From assembly GCF_002157855.1 (NCBI RefSeq), contig NZ_CP020880.1, positions 1,240,001-1,304,000 of the forward strand: a stretch of 64,000 nt of DNA, given 5' to 3'. The notes beneath the pieces were generated by a model. The model saw only the letters and a list, made by a program, of their open reading frames with translations, ran no database searches and was not told where the DNA came from. This stretch comes from Sutcliffiella horikoshii (lineage in GTDB: Bacteria > Bacillota > Bacilli > Bacillales > Bacillaceae_I). Below are positions 7,659 to 16,793 of the stretch, piece by piece (positions within the stretch are counted from its first letter, which is position 1; each line of letters starts with the position of its first letter). A program made the position numbers and the translations under genes.

Positions 7659-8438
7659 TTGAATTATATTGCAGTAGAGGTAAAAGACCATGTAGCAACG
7701 GTAACGCTCAATCGCCCAGATGCGATGAACGCGTTTAATTATGATATGTTAGTAGAATTGGGAAATGTAGCGGAGGAGCTTCGCACGAATGCGGACGTCC
7801 GTGTGGTAGTGATTACAGCTTCAGGGGAGAAGGCATTCAGTGTTGGAGCGGACCTCAAGGAAAGAAGGGGTCTTACCGAGCAGCAAGTAAGACGTAATGT
7901 TTACAAGATCGGGGATGTGTTTAACCGCATTGCCGACCTGCCGCAGCCGACCATCGCAGCTATAAATGGATATGCATTTGGTGGCGGGATGGAGCTTCTT
8001 CTTGCTTGTGATTTCCGTGTGACAGGCAAAGATGTGAAAATGGGACTGACAGAAACAAGCTTGGCAATCATTCCAGGAGCCGGTGGAACACAGCGCCTAC
8101 CGCGAATTATCGGGGAAGCAAAAGCGATGGAGCTTATCTTGACTGCTCGCCGTTTTTCTGGCGAAGAGGCTTATGGTTTTGGCTTGATTACAAGATTAGT
8201 AGATGAACCCTCCCATGCCCTTGATGGAGCGATGGAGCTTGCGCAGGAAATGTTAAAGAATGGCCCGGTTGCTGTGCAGCAGGCGAAGTTTGCCATTCGC
8301 CAAGGAATGGGAGTGGATATGCAAACAGGCTTGCAAATCGAACGTAAAGCATATGAAGTAATCATACCGACAGAGGATCGCGTGGAAGCCTTAGTTGCGT
8401 TTGGCGAAAAGCGTGCGCCAGAGTTTAAGGGCAAATAG
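7659..8438 (+). CDS. enoyl-CoA hydratase/isomerase family protein
   Basis: 259 residues, crotonase fold. It hydrates the double bond of 2-enoyl-CoA or a related CoA ester. Visible: VTLNRPDAMNAFN, the first oxyanion-hole region GEKAFSVGADLKE, the second AINGYAFGGGMELLLACD, and the catalytic Glu region LAIIPGAGGTQRL with Glu in TETSLAIIPG, as in true hydratases. TTG at 7659 was chosen because GGAGGG stands about twelve bases before it and family members start with NYIxVE; the frame is open to 7602. With lcfB it makes an acyl activation/beta-oxidation pair; it could also act on methylglutaconyl-CoA as in branched-chain catabolism. Confidence 0.85.
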   Translation: MNYIAVEVKDHVATVTLNRPDAMNAFNYDMLVELGNVAEELRTNADVRVVVITASGEKAFSVGADLKERRGLTEQQVRRNVYKIGDVFNRIADLPQPTIAAINGYAFGGGMELLLACDFRVTGKDVKMGLTETSLAIIPGAGGTQRLPRIIGEAKAMELILTARRFSGEEAYGFGLITRLVDEPSHALDGAMELAQEMLKNGPVAVQQAKFAIRQGMGVDMQTGLQIERKAYEVIIPTEDRVEALVAFGEKRAPEFKGK

Positions 8439-8450
8439 ATTTTTAAAAGT

Positions 8451-8482
8451 CTCTCTCTTCTTTAGGAAGGGGGAGTTTTTTT
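8451..8482 (+). terminator. terminator after enoyl-CoA hydratase
   Basis: CTCTCTCTTC pairs with GAAGGGGGAG (two G-U pairs) and is followed by seven T. Confidence 0.8.
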
Positions 8483-8506
8483 GCGATTAAGATAGAATAT
8501 AATACT

Positions 8507-8794
8507 GTTGATTTCCGTTCCATGCGCTTCGCTTGCCTGCGGGCGGTCCGTGAGCCTCCTCAGGCTTCGCCTTCCGGGGTCTCACCTGTCCCTTCCTCCC
8601 GCGGGCGTCTGCGCGCCTTCCACTTCAATCAACAAGGTGACTTCTTTGAACCTAAGTTTCAAAAACCTTCTAATTGAGTTACCCGAAAAGGCATTAACAT
8701 ACCTTTACGAAATTTCTAGCTGTGGATTGGAGCAAATGGCGGAGACTCCAGCACCGTCCCGCGGAGAGCGAAGCCATTTGCGGAAAGGAACAGC
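8507..8794. repeat. composite dispersed element, copy 1
   Basis: The left arm (8507-8633) begins GTTGATTTCCGTTCC and ends CACTTCAATCAAC. The right arm (8719-8794) begins GCTGTGGATTGGAGCAAATG and ends AAAGGAACAGC. The reverse complement of the right arm resembles the left arm, so the two are inverted members of one GC-rich family. This copy has a shortened right arm, lacking about 50 internal bases found in copies 2 and 3. The AT-rich spacer between the arms is also recognisably conserved. Long open frames crossing it are accidental. Confidence 0.85.
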
Positions 8795-8948
8795 GGAGCA
8801 TAACCAAGCAACGAAATAGAACCGGACGGGTTTCACCGATTTTTCAATTAAGAAAATTATCTCGTGTTGCGAAATACTCTTTACATATCCAGTAAACTAC
8901 TAGTATATTTATAAATAATTCAATTTACTAGTATAGGAGAAATGCACA

Positions 8949-9674
8949 GTGGCTACTACCATCGCAGCTAGAAAACCTTCTTCTTTTCGAAATGGATTGC
9001 AAGCTGGAGTCAGCATCGCAATCGGATACATACCAATTGCCATTACATTCGGCCTTTTGGCAAAATCAGCGGGCTTGACGGTCTCTGAAACCGTGCTAAT
9101 GAGCTTGCTCGTTTTTGCCGGAGCGGCTCAATATATGTCTCTTAACATGATTGTGCTTGGATCGGGAGTATTTGAAATTGTCATGACCACATTTATTTTA
9201 AACATCCGTCACTTTCTGATGAGCGCTTCCCTTAATGAGAAGGTGGAAGAGAAAAGCCTCTGGAAAAAATCGCTTTTCTCATTTGGTATTACAGATGAAA
9301 CCTTTTCTGTCTCCGCTACAAAAGAGGGCACCATACAGACAGGGTATATGTTCGGAGTAATCTTAATCGCCTATTCCAGCTGGGTGGTAAGCTCAGGGGT
9401 CGGTCATGTCATCGGGAGCAGTTTACCTTCATCCCTTCAAGAAAGCATGGCAGTTGCCCTTTATGCCATGTTTGTTGGCTTATTGATGCCTTCTTTAAAA
9501 AAACACCGTAAAGTGGTGTTGCTTGCAGGCGCTGCGGCTATTCTTAACTCTGTATTTTCTTTGGTAATTGGTATAGCGGCTGGATGGTCCATCGTCCTTG
9601 CGACCATTACGAGTGCTGTTGGGATAGAAATTTTATACTCAAAATGGTCAAAGGAGGAGAATGCAGATGAATAG
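8949..9674 (+). CDS. azlC: AzlC family branched-chain amino acid exporter, large subunit
   Basis: 241 residues with about six hydrophobic segments. It shows typical AzlC features: FRNGLQAGVSIAIGYIPIAITFG, SLLVFAGAAQYMSL, and LNIRHFLMS with FGITDETFS. Together with the small AzlD protein it exports branched-chain amino acids; loss of control gives 4-azaleucine resistance in B. subtilis. It starts at GTG 8949 after AGGAGA. A direct repeat ACTAGTATA occurs twice in the upstream region (around 8902 and 8929), a possible regulator site. The stop overlaps azlD. Confidence 0.9.
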   Translation: MATTIAARKPSSFRNGLQAGVSIAIGYIPIAITFGLLAKSAGLTVSETVLMSLLVFAGAAQYMSLNMIVLGSGVFEIVMTTFILNIRHFLMSASLNEKVEEKSLWKKSLFSFGITDETFSVSATKEGTIQTGYMFGVILIAYSSWVVSSGVGHVIGSSLPSSLQESMAVALYAMFVGLLMPSLKKHRKVVLLAGAAAILNSVFSLVIGIAAGWSIVLATITSAVGIEILYSKWSKEENADE

Positions 9675-9975
9675 TACCATCCTCATTATGATTGTCGGCA
9701 TGGCTGTAGTCACCTATCTTCCAAGACTAATACCGTTTGTCATGTTTCAAGGAAAGGAACTGCCGCCATTTGTACAGGCAGTATTGAAGAATGTTCCCTA
9801 TGCAACCCTAGGGGCCCTGATTGTTCCTGGAATTTTTCTGATCAATGAAGATATCATGTATGGCGTTATTGGCGCAACAGTGGCATTTATTGTCGCTTAT
9901 TTCGGTGCAAACGTCATTCTGGTTGTAATCAGCTCCATTGTAGCTTTGAGTGTGTATTCTTGGCTGGTTGGTTAA
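9667..9975 (+). CDS. azlD: AzlD family small membrane subunit
   Basis: 102 residues, three to four hydrophobic segments, with the family signature MAVVTYLPRLIPF and VPYATLGALIVPG. It is the partner of AzlC. The ATG at 9667 was preferred over 9661 because GGAGGAG stands seven bases before it. It overlaps the end of azlC by eight bases, so the two are translationally coupled. Confidence 0.88.
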   Translation: MNSTILIMIVGMAVVTYLPRLIPFVMFQGKELPPFVQAVLKNVPYATLGALIVPGIFLINEDIMYGVIGATVAFIVAYFGANVILVVISSIVALSVYSWLVG

Positions 9976-9986
9976 TAAGGAATAAA

Positions 9987-10026
9987 GTAAGTAGGCTTTT
10001 CTTTCTGATAGCCTGCTTATTTTTTA
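9987..10026 (+). terminator. terminator after azlCD
   Basis: GTAAGTAGGCT pairs with AGCCTGCTTAT, followed by six or seven T. Confidence 0.8.
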
Positions 10027-10079
10027 TATGGTGGCATAGAATATAATAGGGGTTGTTTAGGACGAGGAGGTGCGAAAAT

Positions 10080-11339
10080 GTGAAAAAGACGGTTTCTTTA
10101 TTGTTGGTTGGCTATATTCTCTATGCTTTAGCAGTGACGTTTTACATATGGGTGGGAGCAGATACATCTCTTCCAGCTGACCTTGCAGGGACGAAAGCGG
10201 ACCCGGCAACTTTTTTAAGTAACAAGGAACTGATGATTACAGAAGAGTATTCTAAAATACGAAATACCATATACTTTTTGACTCTTCCAGTGGAATGGAT
10301 TTTTTATTTCCTTCTTCTTGTTTTAGGTGGGGCAAGGGCCATTCAAGGATGGGCGGAGAAAGTCTCAAAATATAAAACACTTCAGACAGGAATTTATCTT
10401 TTTTGGCTAACCTTATTTAGCACGGTTATTCATTATCCACTAAGTTATTTGCGCTATTCTCTTTCAAAAGATTATGGCATTACAGTTCAGCCTTTCTCCG
10501 GCTGGATGCGCGATCAGGTTGTTGGATTTTGGGAAGGAATCCTCATCATGTGGATAGTGGTCCTTCTTCTGTATGTGCTTATCCGTAAATTTCCCAAATG
10601 GTGGTGGGCAGTTGCTTGGGGTTGTTTCATTCCACTTGTATTTTTTATGATGTATATCCAGCCGGTTGTTATAGATCCTTTATATAATGATTTTATTGAC
10701 CTACAAGATAAGCAGTTAGAAGCAAAAATCTTGGAATTGGCTGACGAAGCGGATATTCCTGCCGATAGGGTATATGAAGTAAATATGGCGAAAAAAACGA
10801 ATAGCATCAATGCGTATGTTACGGGAGTTGGTGGTAACTCACGTATTGTGTTATGGGATACATTATTGACTCGACTTCAGGAAGAGGAGATTCTGTTTAT
10901 CATGGCACATGAGATGGGTCACTATGATATGAATCATATCGTTATGGGTATCACAGGATACATTGTGTTTTCTTTCTTTGCTTTTTACTTGATTTATCTG
11001 ACTGCAGGCAAGTTGATAGACAGGTTCGGCCAGAGGTGGAAAATCAATAGCTTGAACCAACTTTCCTCCTTACCACTATTGTTGTTGCTGGTGTCTTTGC
11101 TGCTATTTCTTGCAAGTCCGGTAACAAATGCTGTATCCCGATATCAAGAACACAAGGCTGACGTGTATGCCATCGAACTGACGGGTGAGACAGAACCAGC
11201 TATAGAAGCCTTTCAGGAGATTACAAGATCTAGTTTAAGTGAAGTGAACCCTCCAGCCTTAGTGAAATTTTTTCGATATACCCACCCTCCAATGGTGGAC
11301 AGAATCGCCCATTTGGAGCGGTATGTTAAAGAAGAGTGA
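10080..11339 (+). CDS. M48 family membrane metalloprotease (YhfN-like)
   Basis: 419 residues. Several transmembrane segments come first (residues about 5-25, 75-95, 110-130, 160-200), then a Ste24-type zinc protease domain with HEMGH (zinc His and catalytic Glu) and the third ligand in the EHKADVYAIEL block. The closing HPPMVDRIAHL is typical of CAAX-protease-like M48 members. It probably cleaves membrane proteins. GTG at 10080 is preferred, with GAGGAGG nine bases before it. It matches B. subtilis yhfN in type and neighbourhood. Confidence 0.88.
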   Translation: MKKTVSLLLVGYILYALAVTFYIWVGADTSLPADLAGTKADPATFLSNKELMITEEYSKIRNTIYFLTLPVEWIFYFLLLVLGGARAIQGWAEKVSKYKTLQTGIYLFWLTLFSTVIHYPLSYLRYSLSKDYGITVQPFSGWMRDQVVGFWEGILIMWIVVLLLYVLIRKFPKWWWAVAWGCFIPLVFFMMYIQPVVIDPLYNDFIDLQDKQLEAKILELADEADIPADRVYEVNMAKKTNSINAYVTGVGGNSRIVLWDTLLTRLQEEEILFIMAHEMGHYDMNHIVMGITGYIVFSFFAFYLIYLTAGKLIDRFGQRWKINSLNQLSSLPLLLLLVSLLLFLASPVTNAVSRYQEHKADVYAIELTGETEPAIEAFQEITRSSLSEVNPPALVKFFRYTHPPMVDRIAHLERYVKEE

Positions 11340-11371
11340 GCAACGTGCAAGTGTGCGTTGCTTCTTTTTTT
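11339..11371 (+). terminator. terminator after M48 protease
   Basis: AGCAACG pairs with CGTTGCT and is followed by a run of T; the first bases overlap the stop codon. Confidence 0.65.
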
Positions 11372-11395
11372 GAAAGGTAGGAAGCAGATGTTACC

Positions 11396-11746
11396 GTTGA
11401 TTTCCGTTCCAGGCGCTTCGCTTGCCTGCGGGCGGTCCGTCCGTGTGCCTCCTCAGGCTTGCGCCTCCGGGGTCTCACCTGTCCCTTCCTCCCGCGAGCG
11501 TCTGCGCGCCTTCCACTTCAATCAACAAGGTGACTTCATTCATTAAAGGGTTTATGAAATGCAATCCAACTGTCTTGTGTTACTGAATAAGCAATTACAT
11601 ATCGTTTATGTATTTTTTAGCTGTGGATTGGAGCAAATGGCGTAGACTCCAGCGGGGGAGTAACGGTAGATTGAGACCCCGCAACGAAGTGAGGAGGCTC
11701 AAGCACCGTCCCGCGGAAAGCGAAGCCATTTGCGGAAAGGAACAGC
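11396..11746. repeat. composite dispersed element, copy 2
   Basis: Left arm 11396-11526, right arm 11620-11746, in inverted orientation as in copies 1 and 3. The left arm has a small internal duplication (GTCCGTCCGTGTG). The right arm is full length, including GGTAGATTGAGACCCCGC and GAGGAGGCTCAAGCACCGTC. It lies between the M48 protease terminator and the aceB leader. Confidence 0.85.
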
Positions 11747-11925
11747 GACGTTCATAGACTTCATTTAGACTGGACAGTTTATGCCCGGTTTTCTGCGTTT
11801 TTTTACCGTGTCGAAAAATATTTGTGCATAAATTTTCAAAAAAGTCTTTTTATAATGAACACTCTGTTATATAATACAATACAAATATACTAACTGTTTC
11901 ATAACAAGAGAGGAGCAAGTTTATC

Positions 11926-13521
11926 GTGAATACTGGTACAACAGGAATCAGCGTTACAGGTGTAATGAGAAATGGCTATAAAACTGTACTAACACAGGAA
12001 GCATTAAGTTTCATCGAGAAGCTCCATCATACTTTTAATGAGCGAAGAAGAGAATTGTTAACTGCAAGAAAAGAAAGACAGGCAAGAATTGATCAAGGAG
12101 AACCATTAAACTTCCTAGAAAGCACAAAAACTATTCGTACAAGTGACTGGAAAGTGAACACCATTCCACAAGATCTCCAAGACAGACGAGTGGAAATAAC
12201 AGGTCCGGTTGACCGTAAGATGATTATTCATGCACTTAACTCCGGTGCAAAAGTGTTCATGGCGGACTTTGAGGATGCCTCCTCGCCGACTTGGAGCAAC
12301 ATGATAGAAGGGCAAATCAATCTACGTGATGCAAACTTGCGTAAAATTGATTTCACGGCTTCAAACGGAAAAGAGTACAAACTGAAAAAAGAAATTGCCA
12401 CCCTTCTTGTAAGGCCAAGAGGCTGGCATCTGGAAGAAAAACATATTCAAATCAACAACGAAACAGTTTCTGGCAGCCTTTTCGATTTTGGATTGTATTT
12501 CTTTCATAACGTCAAGGTTTTGCAGGAAAATGGAAGCGCTCCATATTTTTATCTTCCAAAGCTTGAAAGTCATCAAGAGGCAAGGTTATGGAATGATGTG
12601 TTTGTATTTGCTCAGAAAGAATTGGGAATCGCACAAGGGACCATTAAAGCGACTGTATTGATTGAAACCATAACAGCAGCCTTTGAGATGGATGAAATAC
12701 TATACGAGCTGAAAGAGCATGCGGCTGGACTGAATTGTGGAAGATGGGATTACATCTTCAGCTTCATAAAGAAATTTAGAAATGATCCGACTTTCCTTTT
12801 ACCGGACAGAAGCCAAGTAACAATGGCAGTGCCATTCATGAGAGCCTACACCCAATTGGTCATCCAAACTTGTCATAAGCGCGGAGCATTTGCAATAGGC
12901 GGGATGGCAGCTCAGATACCGGTGAAAAATGATGAGGAAGCAAACACGCAAGCAATTGCAAAAGTAAGGGAAGATAAACTTCGTGAAGTAAAAGATGGAC
13001 ATGATGGAACGTGGGTAGCGCATCCAGCATTGGTTCCGGTGGCATTAGAAGTTTTCAATGAGCATATGGAAGGGCAGAATCAATTGCACATAAAAAGGGA
13101 AGATGTTATGGCGGACGCGGGTGCACTTGTCCAAGTTCCAGAAGGTACGATCACGGCAGATGGACTACGTAAAAACATTCATGTCGGGATGGAGTACATT
13201 GCTGCATGGTTGGATGGAAACGGTGCTGTACCGATCTACCATTTGATGGAAGATGCGGCCACCGCGGAAATCTCAAGGTCCCAAGTATGGCAATGGGTTA
13301 GACATCCTAAAGCGGAATTAGATGATGGGACTCAAATTACATTAGAGTTAGTCAAACAGCTGATTCAGGAAGAAAAGCAAGCCATCATAGCCAAAGTAGG
13401 TCCTAACCGCTTTTCAGATGGAAAGCTAGATCAGGCTGCTACACTTTTTGAAAACCTAATCAAAGATGATAATTTCGCAGAGTTTTTAACACTTCCAGCT
13501 TACAATTTATTGGAAGATTAA
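11926..13521 (+). CDS. aceB: malate synthase A
   Basis: 531 residues, the length of the A-type enzyme. It condenses glyoxylate with acetyl-CoA to malate in the glyoxylate shunt. Visible: [10 protein letters not shown] with the catalytic region, [32 protein letters not shown], the metal-binding [27 protein letters not shown], and [13 protein letters not shown]. It starts at GTG 11926 behind GAGAGGAGC. Isocitrate lyase follows after 30 bases, forming an aceBA operon. B. subtilis 168 lacks this pathway; its presence allows growth on acetate or fatty acids and fits the nearby fatty-acid genes. Confidence 0.95.
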   Translation: MNTGTTGISVTGVMRNGYKTVLTQEALSFIEKLHHTFNERRRELLTARKERQARIDQGEPLNFLESTKTIRTSDWKVNTIPQDLQDRRVEITGPVDRKMIIHALNSGAKVFMADFEDASSPTWSNMIEGQINLRDANLRKIDFTASNGKEYKLKKEIATLLVRPRGWHLEEKHIQINNETVSGSLFDFGLYFFHNVKVLQENGSAPYFYLPKLESHQEARLWNDVFVFAQKELGIAQGTIKATVLIETITAAFEMDEILYELKEHAAGLNCGRWDYIFSFIKKFRNDPTFLLPDRSQVTMAVPFMRAYTQLVIQTCHKRGAFAIGGMAAQIPVKNDEEANTQAIAKVREDKLREVKDGHDGTWVAHPALVPVALEVFNEHMEGQNQLHIKREDVMADAGALVQVPEGTITADGLRKNIHVGMEYIAAWLDGNGAVPIYHLMEDAATAEISRSQVWQWVRHPKAELDDGTQITLELVKQLIQEEKQAIIAKVGPNRFSDGKLDQAATLFENLIKDDNFAEFLTLPAYNLLED

Positions 13522-13551
13522 TAGATACCTAAACTAAGGGAGGAATTAATA

Positions 13552-14841
13552 ATGAGAAGAGAAGAAAGAATTGCACAGTTAGAAGAAAGCTGGGAGTTAG
13601 AACAAAGATGGAATGGAGTGGAAAGACCGTATTCTGCAGAAGAAGTGATGCGTCTTAGAGGATCCATTGATATTGAACATACATTAGCAAAAAGAGGTTC
13701 ACAAAAACTTTGGGATCTTCTTCATACAGAGGACTATGTGCATGCACTTGGAGCTTTAACAGGGAATCAGGCGATCCAGCAAGTGAAAGCGGGATTAAAA
13801 GCTATATATTTAAGCGGCTGGCAAGTAGCGGCAGATGCCAATCTATCCGGTCATATGTATCCTGATCAAAGTCTCTATCCTGCAAACAGTGTGCCACATG
13901 TGGTTAAACGAATCAATCAGGCATTGCAGCGTGCAGATCAGATTCAATACTTAGAAGGAAGCGAAGAGGTGGATTATTTTGCACCAATCGTTGCGGACGC
14001 AGAAGCAGGCTTCGGTGGTCAACTGAATGTATTTGAGTTAATGAAAGGCATGATCGAGTCTGGTGCTTCCGGTGTTCACTTCGAGGACCAATTGTCTTCT
14101 GAGAAAAAGTGTGGGCATCTTGGTGGGAAAGTATTATTGCCAACTCAAACGGCTGTGAAAAACCTAATCTCAGCACGTCTCGCAGCTGATGTAATGGGTG
14201 TGCCGACAGTCTTGATTGCAAGAACTGATGCGGATGCGGCAGATCTTATTACAAGTGATATTGATGAGAACGATCATGCTTTCTTGACTGGTGAGAGAAC
14301 TGCGGAAGGGTTCTACCGAACAAAGGCTGGCATTGATCAAGCGATAGCTCGTGGCCTTGCTTATGCACCTTATGCGGATTTGATCTGGTGTGAAACGTCC
14401 GAACCGAATCTAGAACAAGCAAGAGCTTTTGCGGAAGCCATTCACGAAAAGTTCCCTGGCAAACTGTTGGCTTATAACTGTTCACCTTCTTTCAACTGGA
14501 AAGCAAAATTGGATGATGAAACGATTGAAACATTCCAGCAGCAGATTGCCCAGTTCGGCTATAAATTCCAGTTTGTAACTTTAGCAGGATTCCATGCCTT
14601 GAATCATGGCATGTTCGAGCTTGCAAGAGGATATCGTGACCGTGGGATGGGAGCATATTCCGAGTTGCAACAAGCCGAGTTCGAAAGTGAGCAATATGGC
14701 TATACAGCAACCCGTCATCAGCGCGAAGTTGGTACAGGATACTTCGATGAAGTAGCAAAGCTTGTTTCCGGTGGCACATCTTCCACAACCGCACTGAGCG
14801 GCTCAACAGAAGAAGCGCAATTTTATCAAGGGAAAAAGTAA
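13552..14841 (+). CDS. aceA: isocitrate lyase
   Basis: 429 residues. It splits isocitrate to glyoxylate and succinate. Visible: the catalytic loop [13 protein letters not shown] with the active cysteine, [15 protein letters not shown] with metal-binding residues, [11 protein letters not shown], and [12 protein letters not shown]. Its own ribosome site (GGGAGGAA) precedes ATG 13552. Second gene of the aceBA operon, closed by a terminator shared with the convergent yhzC. Confidence 0.95.
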   Translation: MRREERIAQLEESWELEQRWNGVERPYSAEEVMRLRGSIDIEHTLAKRGSQKLWDLLHTEDYVHALGALTGNQAIQQVKAGLKAIYLSGWQVAADANLSGHMYPDQSLYPANSVPHVVKRINQALQRADQIQYLEGSEEVDYFAPIVADAEAGFGGQLNVFELMKGMIESGASGVHFEDQLSSEKKCGHLGGKVLLPTQTAVKNLISARLAADVMGVPTVLIARTDADAADLITSDIDENDHAFLTGERTAEGFYRTKAGIDQAIARGLAYAPYADLIWCETSEPNLEQARAFAEAIHEKFPGKLLAYNCSPSFNWKAKLDDETIETFQQQIAQFGYKFQFVTLAGFHALNHGMFELARGYRDRGMGAYSELQQAEFESEQYGYTATRHQREVGTGYFDEVAKLVSGGTSSTTALSGSTEEAQFYQGKK

Positions 14842-14859
14842 CTTCAACATAAACAAGTA

Positions 14860-14892
14860 AAAGAGAAGAGCCAACCGAGCTCTTCTCTTTAT
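14860..14892. terminator. bidirectional terminator between aceA and yhzC
   Basis: AAAGAGAAGAGC pairs with GCTCTTCTCTTT. T-runs follow on the plus strand and short T-stretches on the minus strand; it serves the convergent genes. Confidence 0.8.
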
Positions 14893-14909
14893 TTAGGCGT
14901 TTTAACTCT

Positions 14910-15155
14910 CTAAGCTGATACGCCCCAATCGTTCAGGAATTTTTTATATCTGGCGGAAAGTAAGTGGAACAGGGAAGGGTCATTGGCATCCAAGGCACTG
15001 TCAATTTTCTCTTGCAGAAGGTTTTTGTGGTAGTGGAATAAAGACTCATCAATGATCATCTGAACATACACATTCATCATATAGGCTTCAACGGACACTT
15101 TTTTGTTCATCTTTTTCGCTTTCATCAATTCCGTATAAGACTTCTCATTCTTCAT
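14910..15155 (-). CDS. yhzC: IDEAL domain protein YhzC
   Basis: 81 residues. The C-terminal part holds IDSALDANDPSLFHLLSARY, a variant of the IDEAL motif (IDEALD) of small Firmicutes proteins. Function is unknown. A good ribosome site (AGGTGAGGAA) precedes the ATG. It is divergent from comK, the same arrangement as yhzC-comK in B. subtilis, which supports the name. Confidence 0.8.
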   Translation of the reverse strand: MKNEKSYTELMKAKKMNKKVSVEAYMMNVYVQMIIDESLFHYHKNLLQEKIDSALDANDPSLFHLLSARYKKFLNDWGVSA

Positions 15156-15215
15156 GAGTTCCTCACCTCGAGCCTTTTTAATAGTATATTGAGGAACGCA
15201 ATAAAAATCAACAAA

Positions 15216-15244
15216 TTTTTAAAATATTTAAAATATTTTAAAAA
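15216..15244. promoter_or_regulatory. 29-base perfect A/T palindrome upstream of comK
   Basis: The sequence from 15216 to 15244 is a perfect palindrome around 15230: T5, A4, TATTT, A, AAATA, T4, A5. It lies between the divergent yhzC and comK genes. ComK itself binds paired AT-boxes (AAAA-N5-TTTT) at its own promoter; no strict AT-box fits here, but the dyad of A- and T-tracts is of that kind. It could also bind another regulator of competence. Confidence 0.5.
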
Positions 15245-15348
15245 CCTTTACACCGTTTGGGTTTTCTGGGAAAATATACATAAATAGTCAAAATAGTGGT
15301 TCGATTGTCACGAGATGACAAAGAACACATATGGAAAGGGTGAAGATA

Positions 15349-15909
15349 ATGAAGAACAATGTCGAATTGTCAAGTGATTATGAGATTAATGGCTTTACTA
15401 TGGCAATCATTCCTGTTGAAATGGAGGGAAATCTTTATTCAAAAGTGCTTGAAGAAGAAGGAGAAATCTATGTTTCATTGCCGCCATTAAAAATCATTGA
15501 AGACAGCTGTAACTTTTACGGATCCAGTTTTGAAGGAAGAAAACAAGGTACAAAGGGCATCTCCGGCTATACTCACAAACCCCCAATCGTCATTGATCCG
15601 ATGAATGACATTTTCTTTTTCCCCACTGCATCACCTACAAATGATAGCTGCATCTGGATTTCACTACATTATGCGTATGAATATAATAAGACCCCTACCG
15701 CTAACACAAAAGTGATGTTCCCGAACAACACCATCGTGGAATTTCCCATCTCGAAATCTTCTTATGAGGCACAAATCCACCGTACGTCTCTTTTTCGGGC
15801 TAAGCTTCAGCAACGAGTCAATAGGAAAAGAAGCAATTCCAACCGCAGCCTTGTTGCTACACCTGGGATCATGTACAGATTGAGAAATAGTAAGGATTTG
15901 CAGAGTTGA
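15349..15909 (+). CDS. comK: competence transcription factor ComK
   Basis: 186 residues, close to the 192 of B. subtilis ComK. ComK activates the late competence (DNA uptake) genes by binding AT-boxes. Conserved features: LPPLKIIEDSCNFYGSSFEGRKQGTK, the KPPIVIDP block, FFFPTASPTNDSCIWI, and FPNNTIVEFPISKSSYEAQIHRT. ATG 15349 was chosen because GGAAAGGGTG precedes it; the frame opens at 15331. The C-terminal tail, which in B. subtilis serves MecA/ClpCP degradation, is present but diverged. The neighbour yhzC and the upstream A/T dyad fit the expected context. Confidence 0.92.
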   Translation: MKNNVELSSDYEINGFTMAIIPVEMEGNLYSKVLEEEGEIYVSLPPLKIIEDSCNFYGSSFEGRKQGTKGISGYTHKPPIVIDPMNDIFFFPTASPTNDSCIWISLHYAYEYNKTPTANTKVMFPNNTIVEFPISKSSYEAQIHRTSLFRAKLQQRVNRKRSNSNRSLVATPGIMYRLRNSKDLQS

Positions 15910-15946
15910 GACAGGGTTTAACAGAATAAATAATAACTTCACTAAC

Positions 15947-15978
15947 AGTCTTTCGTAAAAGAAAGGCTTCTTTTTTTT
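15947..15978 (+). terminator. terminator after comK
   Basis: AGTCTTTC pairs with GAAAGGCT (one G-U), followed by TTCTTTTTTTT. Confidence 0.75.
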
Positions 15979-16047
15979 GGAGTGAAAATGTATAACCTTC
16001 TCTTTTTGAATAAGGCTAAGAAAAAGGATGGAGGGACGATTCACTTT

Positions 16048-16770
16048 ATGGAACTTTTAATGGATTTATTGAAGGTAATTTTTCGCATTATTACCATTTT
16101 GCCATTGATGCTCGTCGTAACCTTATTCATGGGAAAACGTTCTGTTGGGGAACTTCCAGTTTTTGATTTTCTTGTCATCTTAACACTGGGATCAGTGGTT
16201 GGTGCAGACATTGCTGAGCCTAATATCCATCACCTTCCTACTGTAGGAGCTATTATTGCGATAGCACTTTTACAAAAGTTGATTGCTTGGTTGAAAATAA
16301 AGAACCATAAAGTGGGAAGGCTTCTATCTTTTGAGCCGACTCTTGTCATATATGAAGGGCAATTCCATATAAAAAATATGCGTAAAATCAGTTACTCTAT
16401 TGATAATGTCCTACAAATGTTAAGGGAAAAGAATGTTTTCCAAATAAAAGATGTTCATTTTGCTTTAATTGAAGCGAACGGAGAGCTATCAGTGAAATTA
16501 AAACCGGAAAAAGAACCTGTGAAAATGAAAGATGTGCAGGTTGCCCTGGCAAAACCCTCCGTTGAATACACCGTTATCATGGATGGTAGAGTACAGCCAA
16601 AAGCATTAGAATATCTGGAATTAGATGAAGCATGGTTACAGAATGAGCTTCTGAAAAAAAATATTGTAAATATTAAAGACGTATTTTATGCGGCACTAAA
16701 TGAAGATAGAAGCCTGCATGTTACATTAAAAACCCCCGGTTACACACAAAGTGTACCCATTTTTCATTAA
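16048..16770 (+). CDS. DUF421 (YetF-type) membrane protein, first copy
   Basis: 240 residues. Three N-terminal hydrophobic segments (about residues 8-28, 38-55, 60-82) are followed by a soluble DUF421 part (GRLLSFEPTLVIYEGQFHIKNM, VHFALIEANGELSV). Function is unknown; members of this group in Bacillus affect spore or membrane properties. The second copy starts 24 bases downstream and is so alike, with long identical blocks, that the pair must be a tandem duplication. ATG 16048 aligns with the start of copy two; the frame opens at 15982. Confidence 0.82.
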   Translation: MELLMDLLKVIFRIITILPLMLVVTLFMGKRSVGELPVFDFLVILTLGSVVGADIAEPNIHHLPTVGAIIAIALLQKLIAWLKIKNHKVGRLLSFEPTLVIYEGQFHIKNMRKISYSIDNVLQMLREKNVFQIKDVHFALIEANGELSVKLKPEKEPVKMKDVQVALAKPSVEYTVIMDGRVQPKALEYLELDEAWLQNELLKKNIVNIKDVFYAALNEDRSLHVTLKTPGYTQSVPIFH

Positions 16771-16793
16771 ACACTGCTAGGAGGGCGATAAAA

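Noticed and set aside
8508-8819. Open frame of 103 codons through the composite element (similar frames at 11358-11546, 41519-41818 and 41658-41846)
   Set aside because: These run through the GC-rich arms, differ in frame between copies and lack ribosome sites; they are accidental.
8880-8948. T-box or other riboswitch before azlC
   Set aside because: The leader is short and AT-rich with only a direct repeat; no stem architecture or specifier region is seen.
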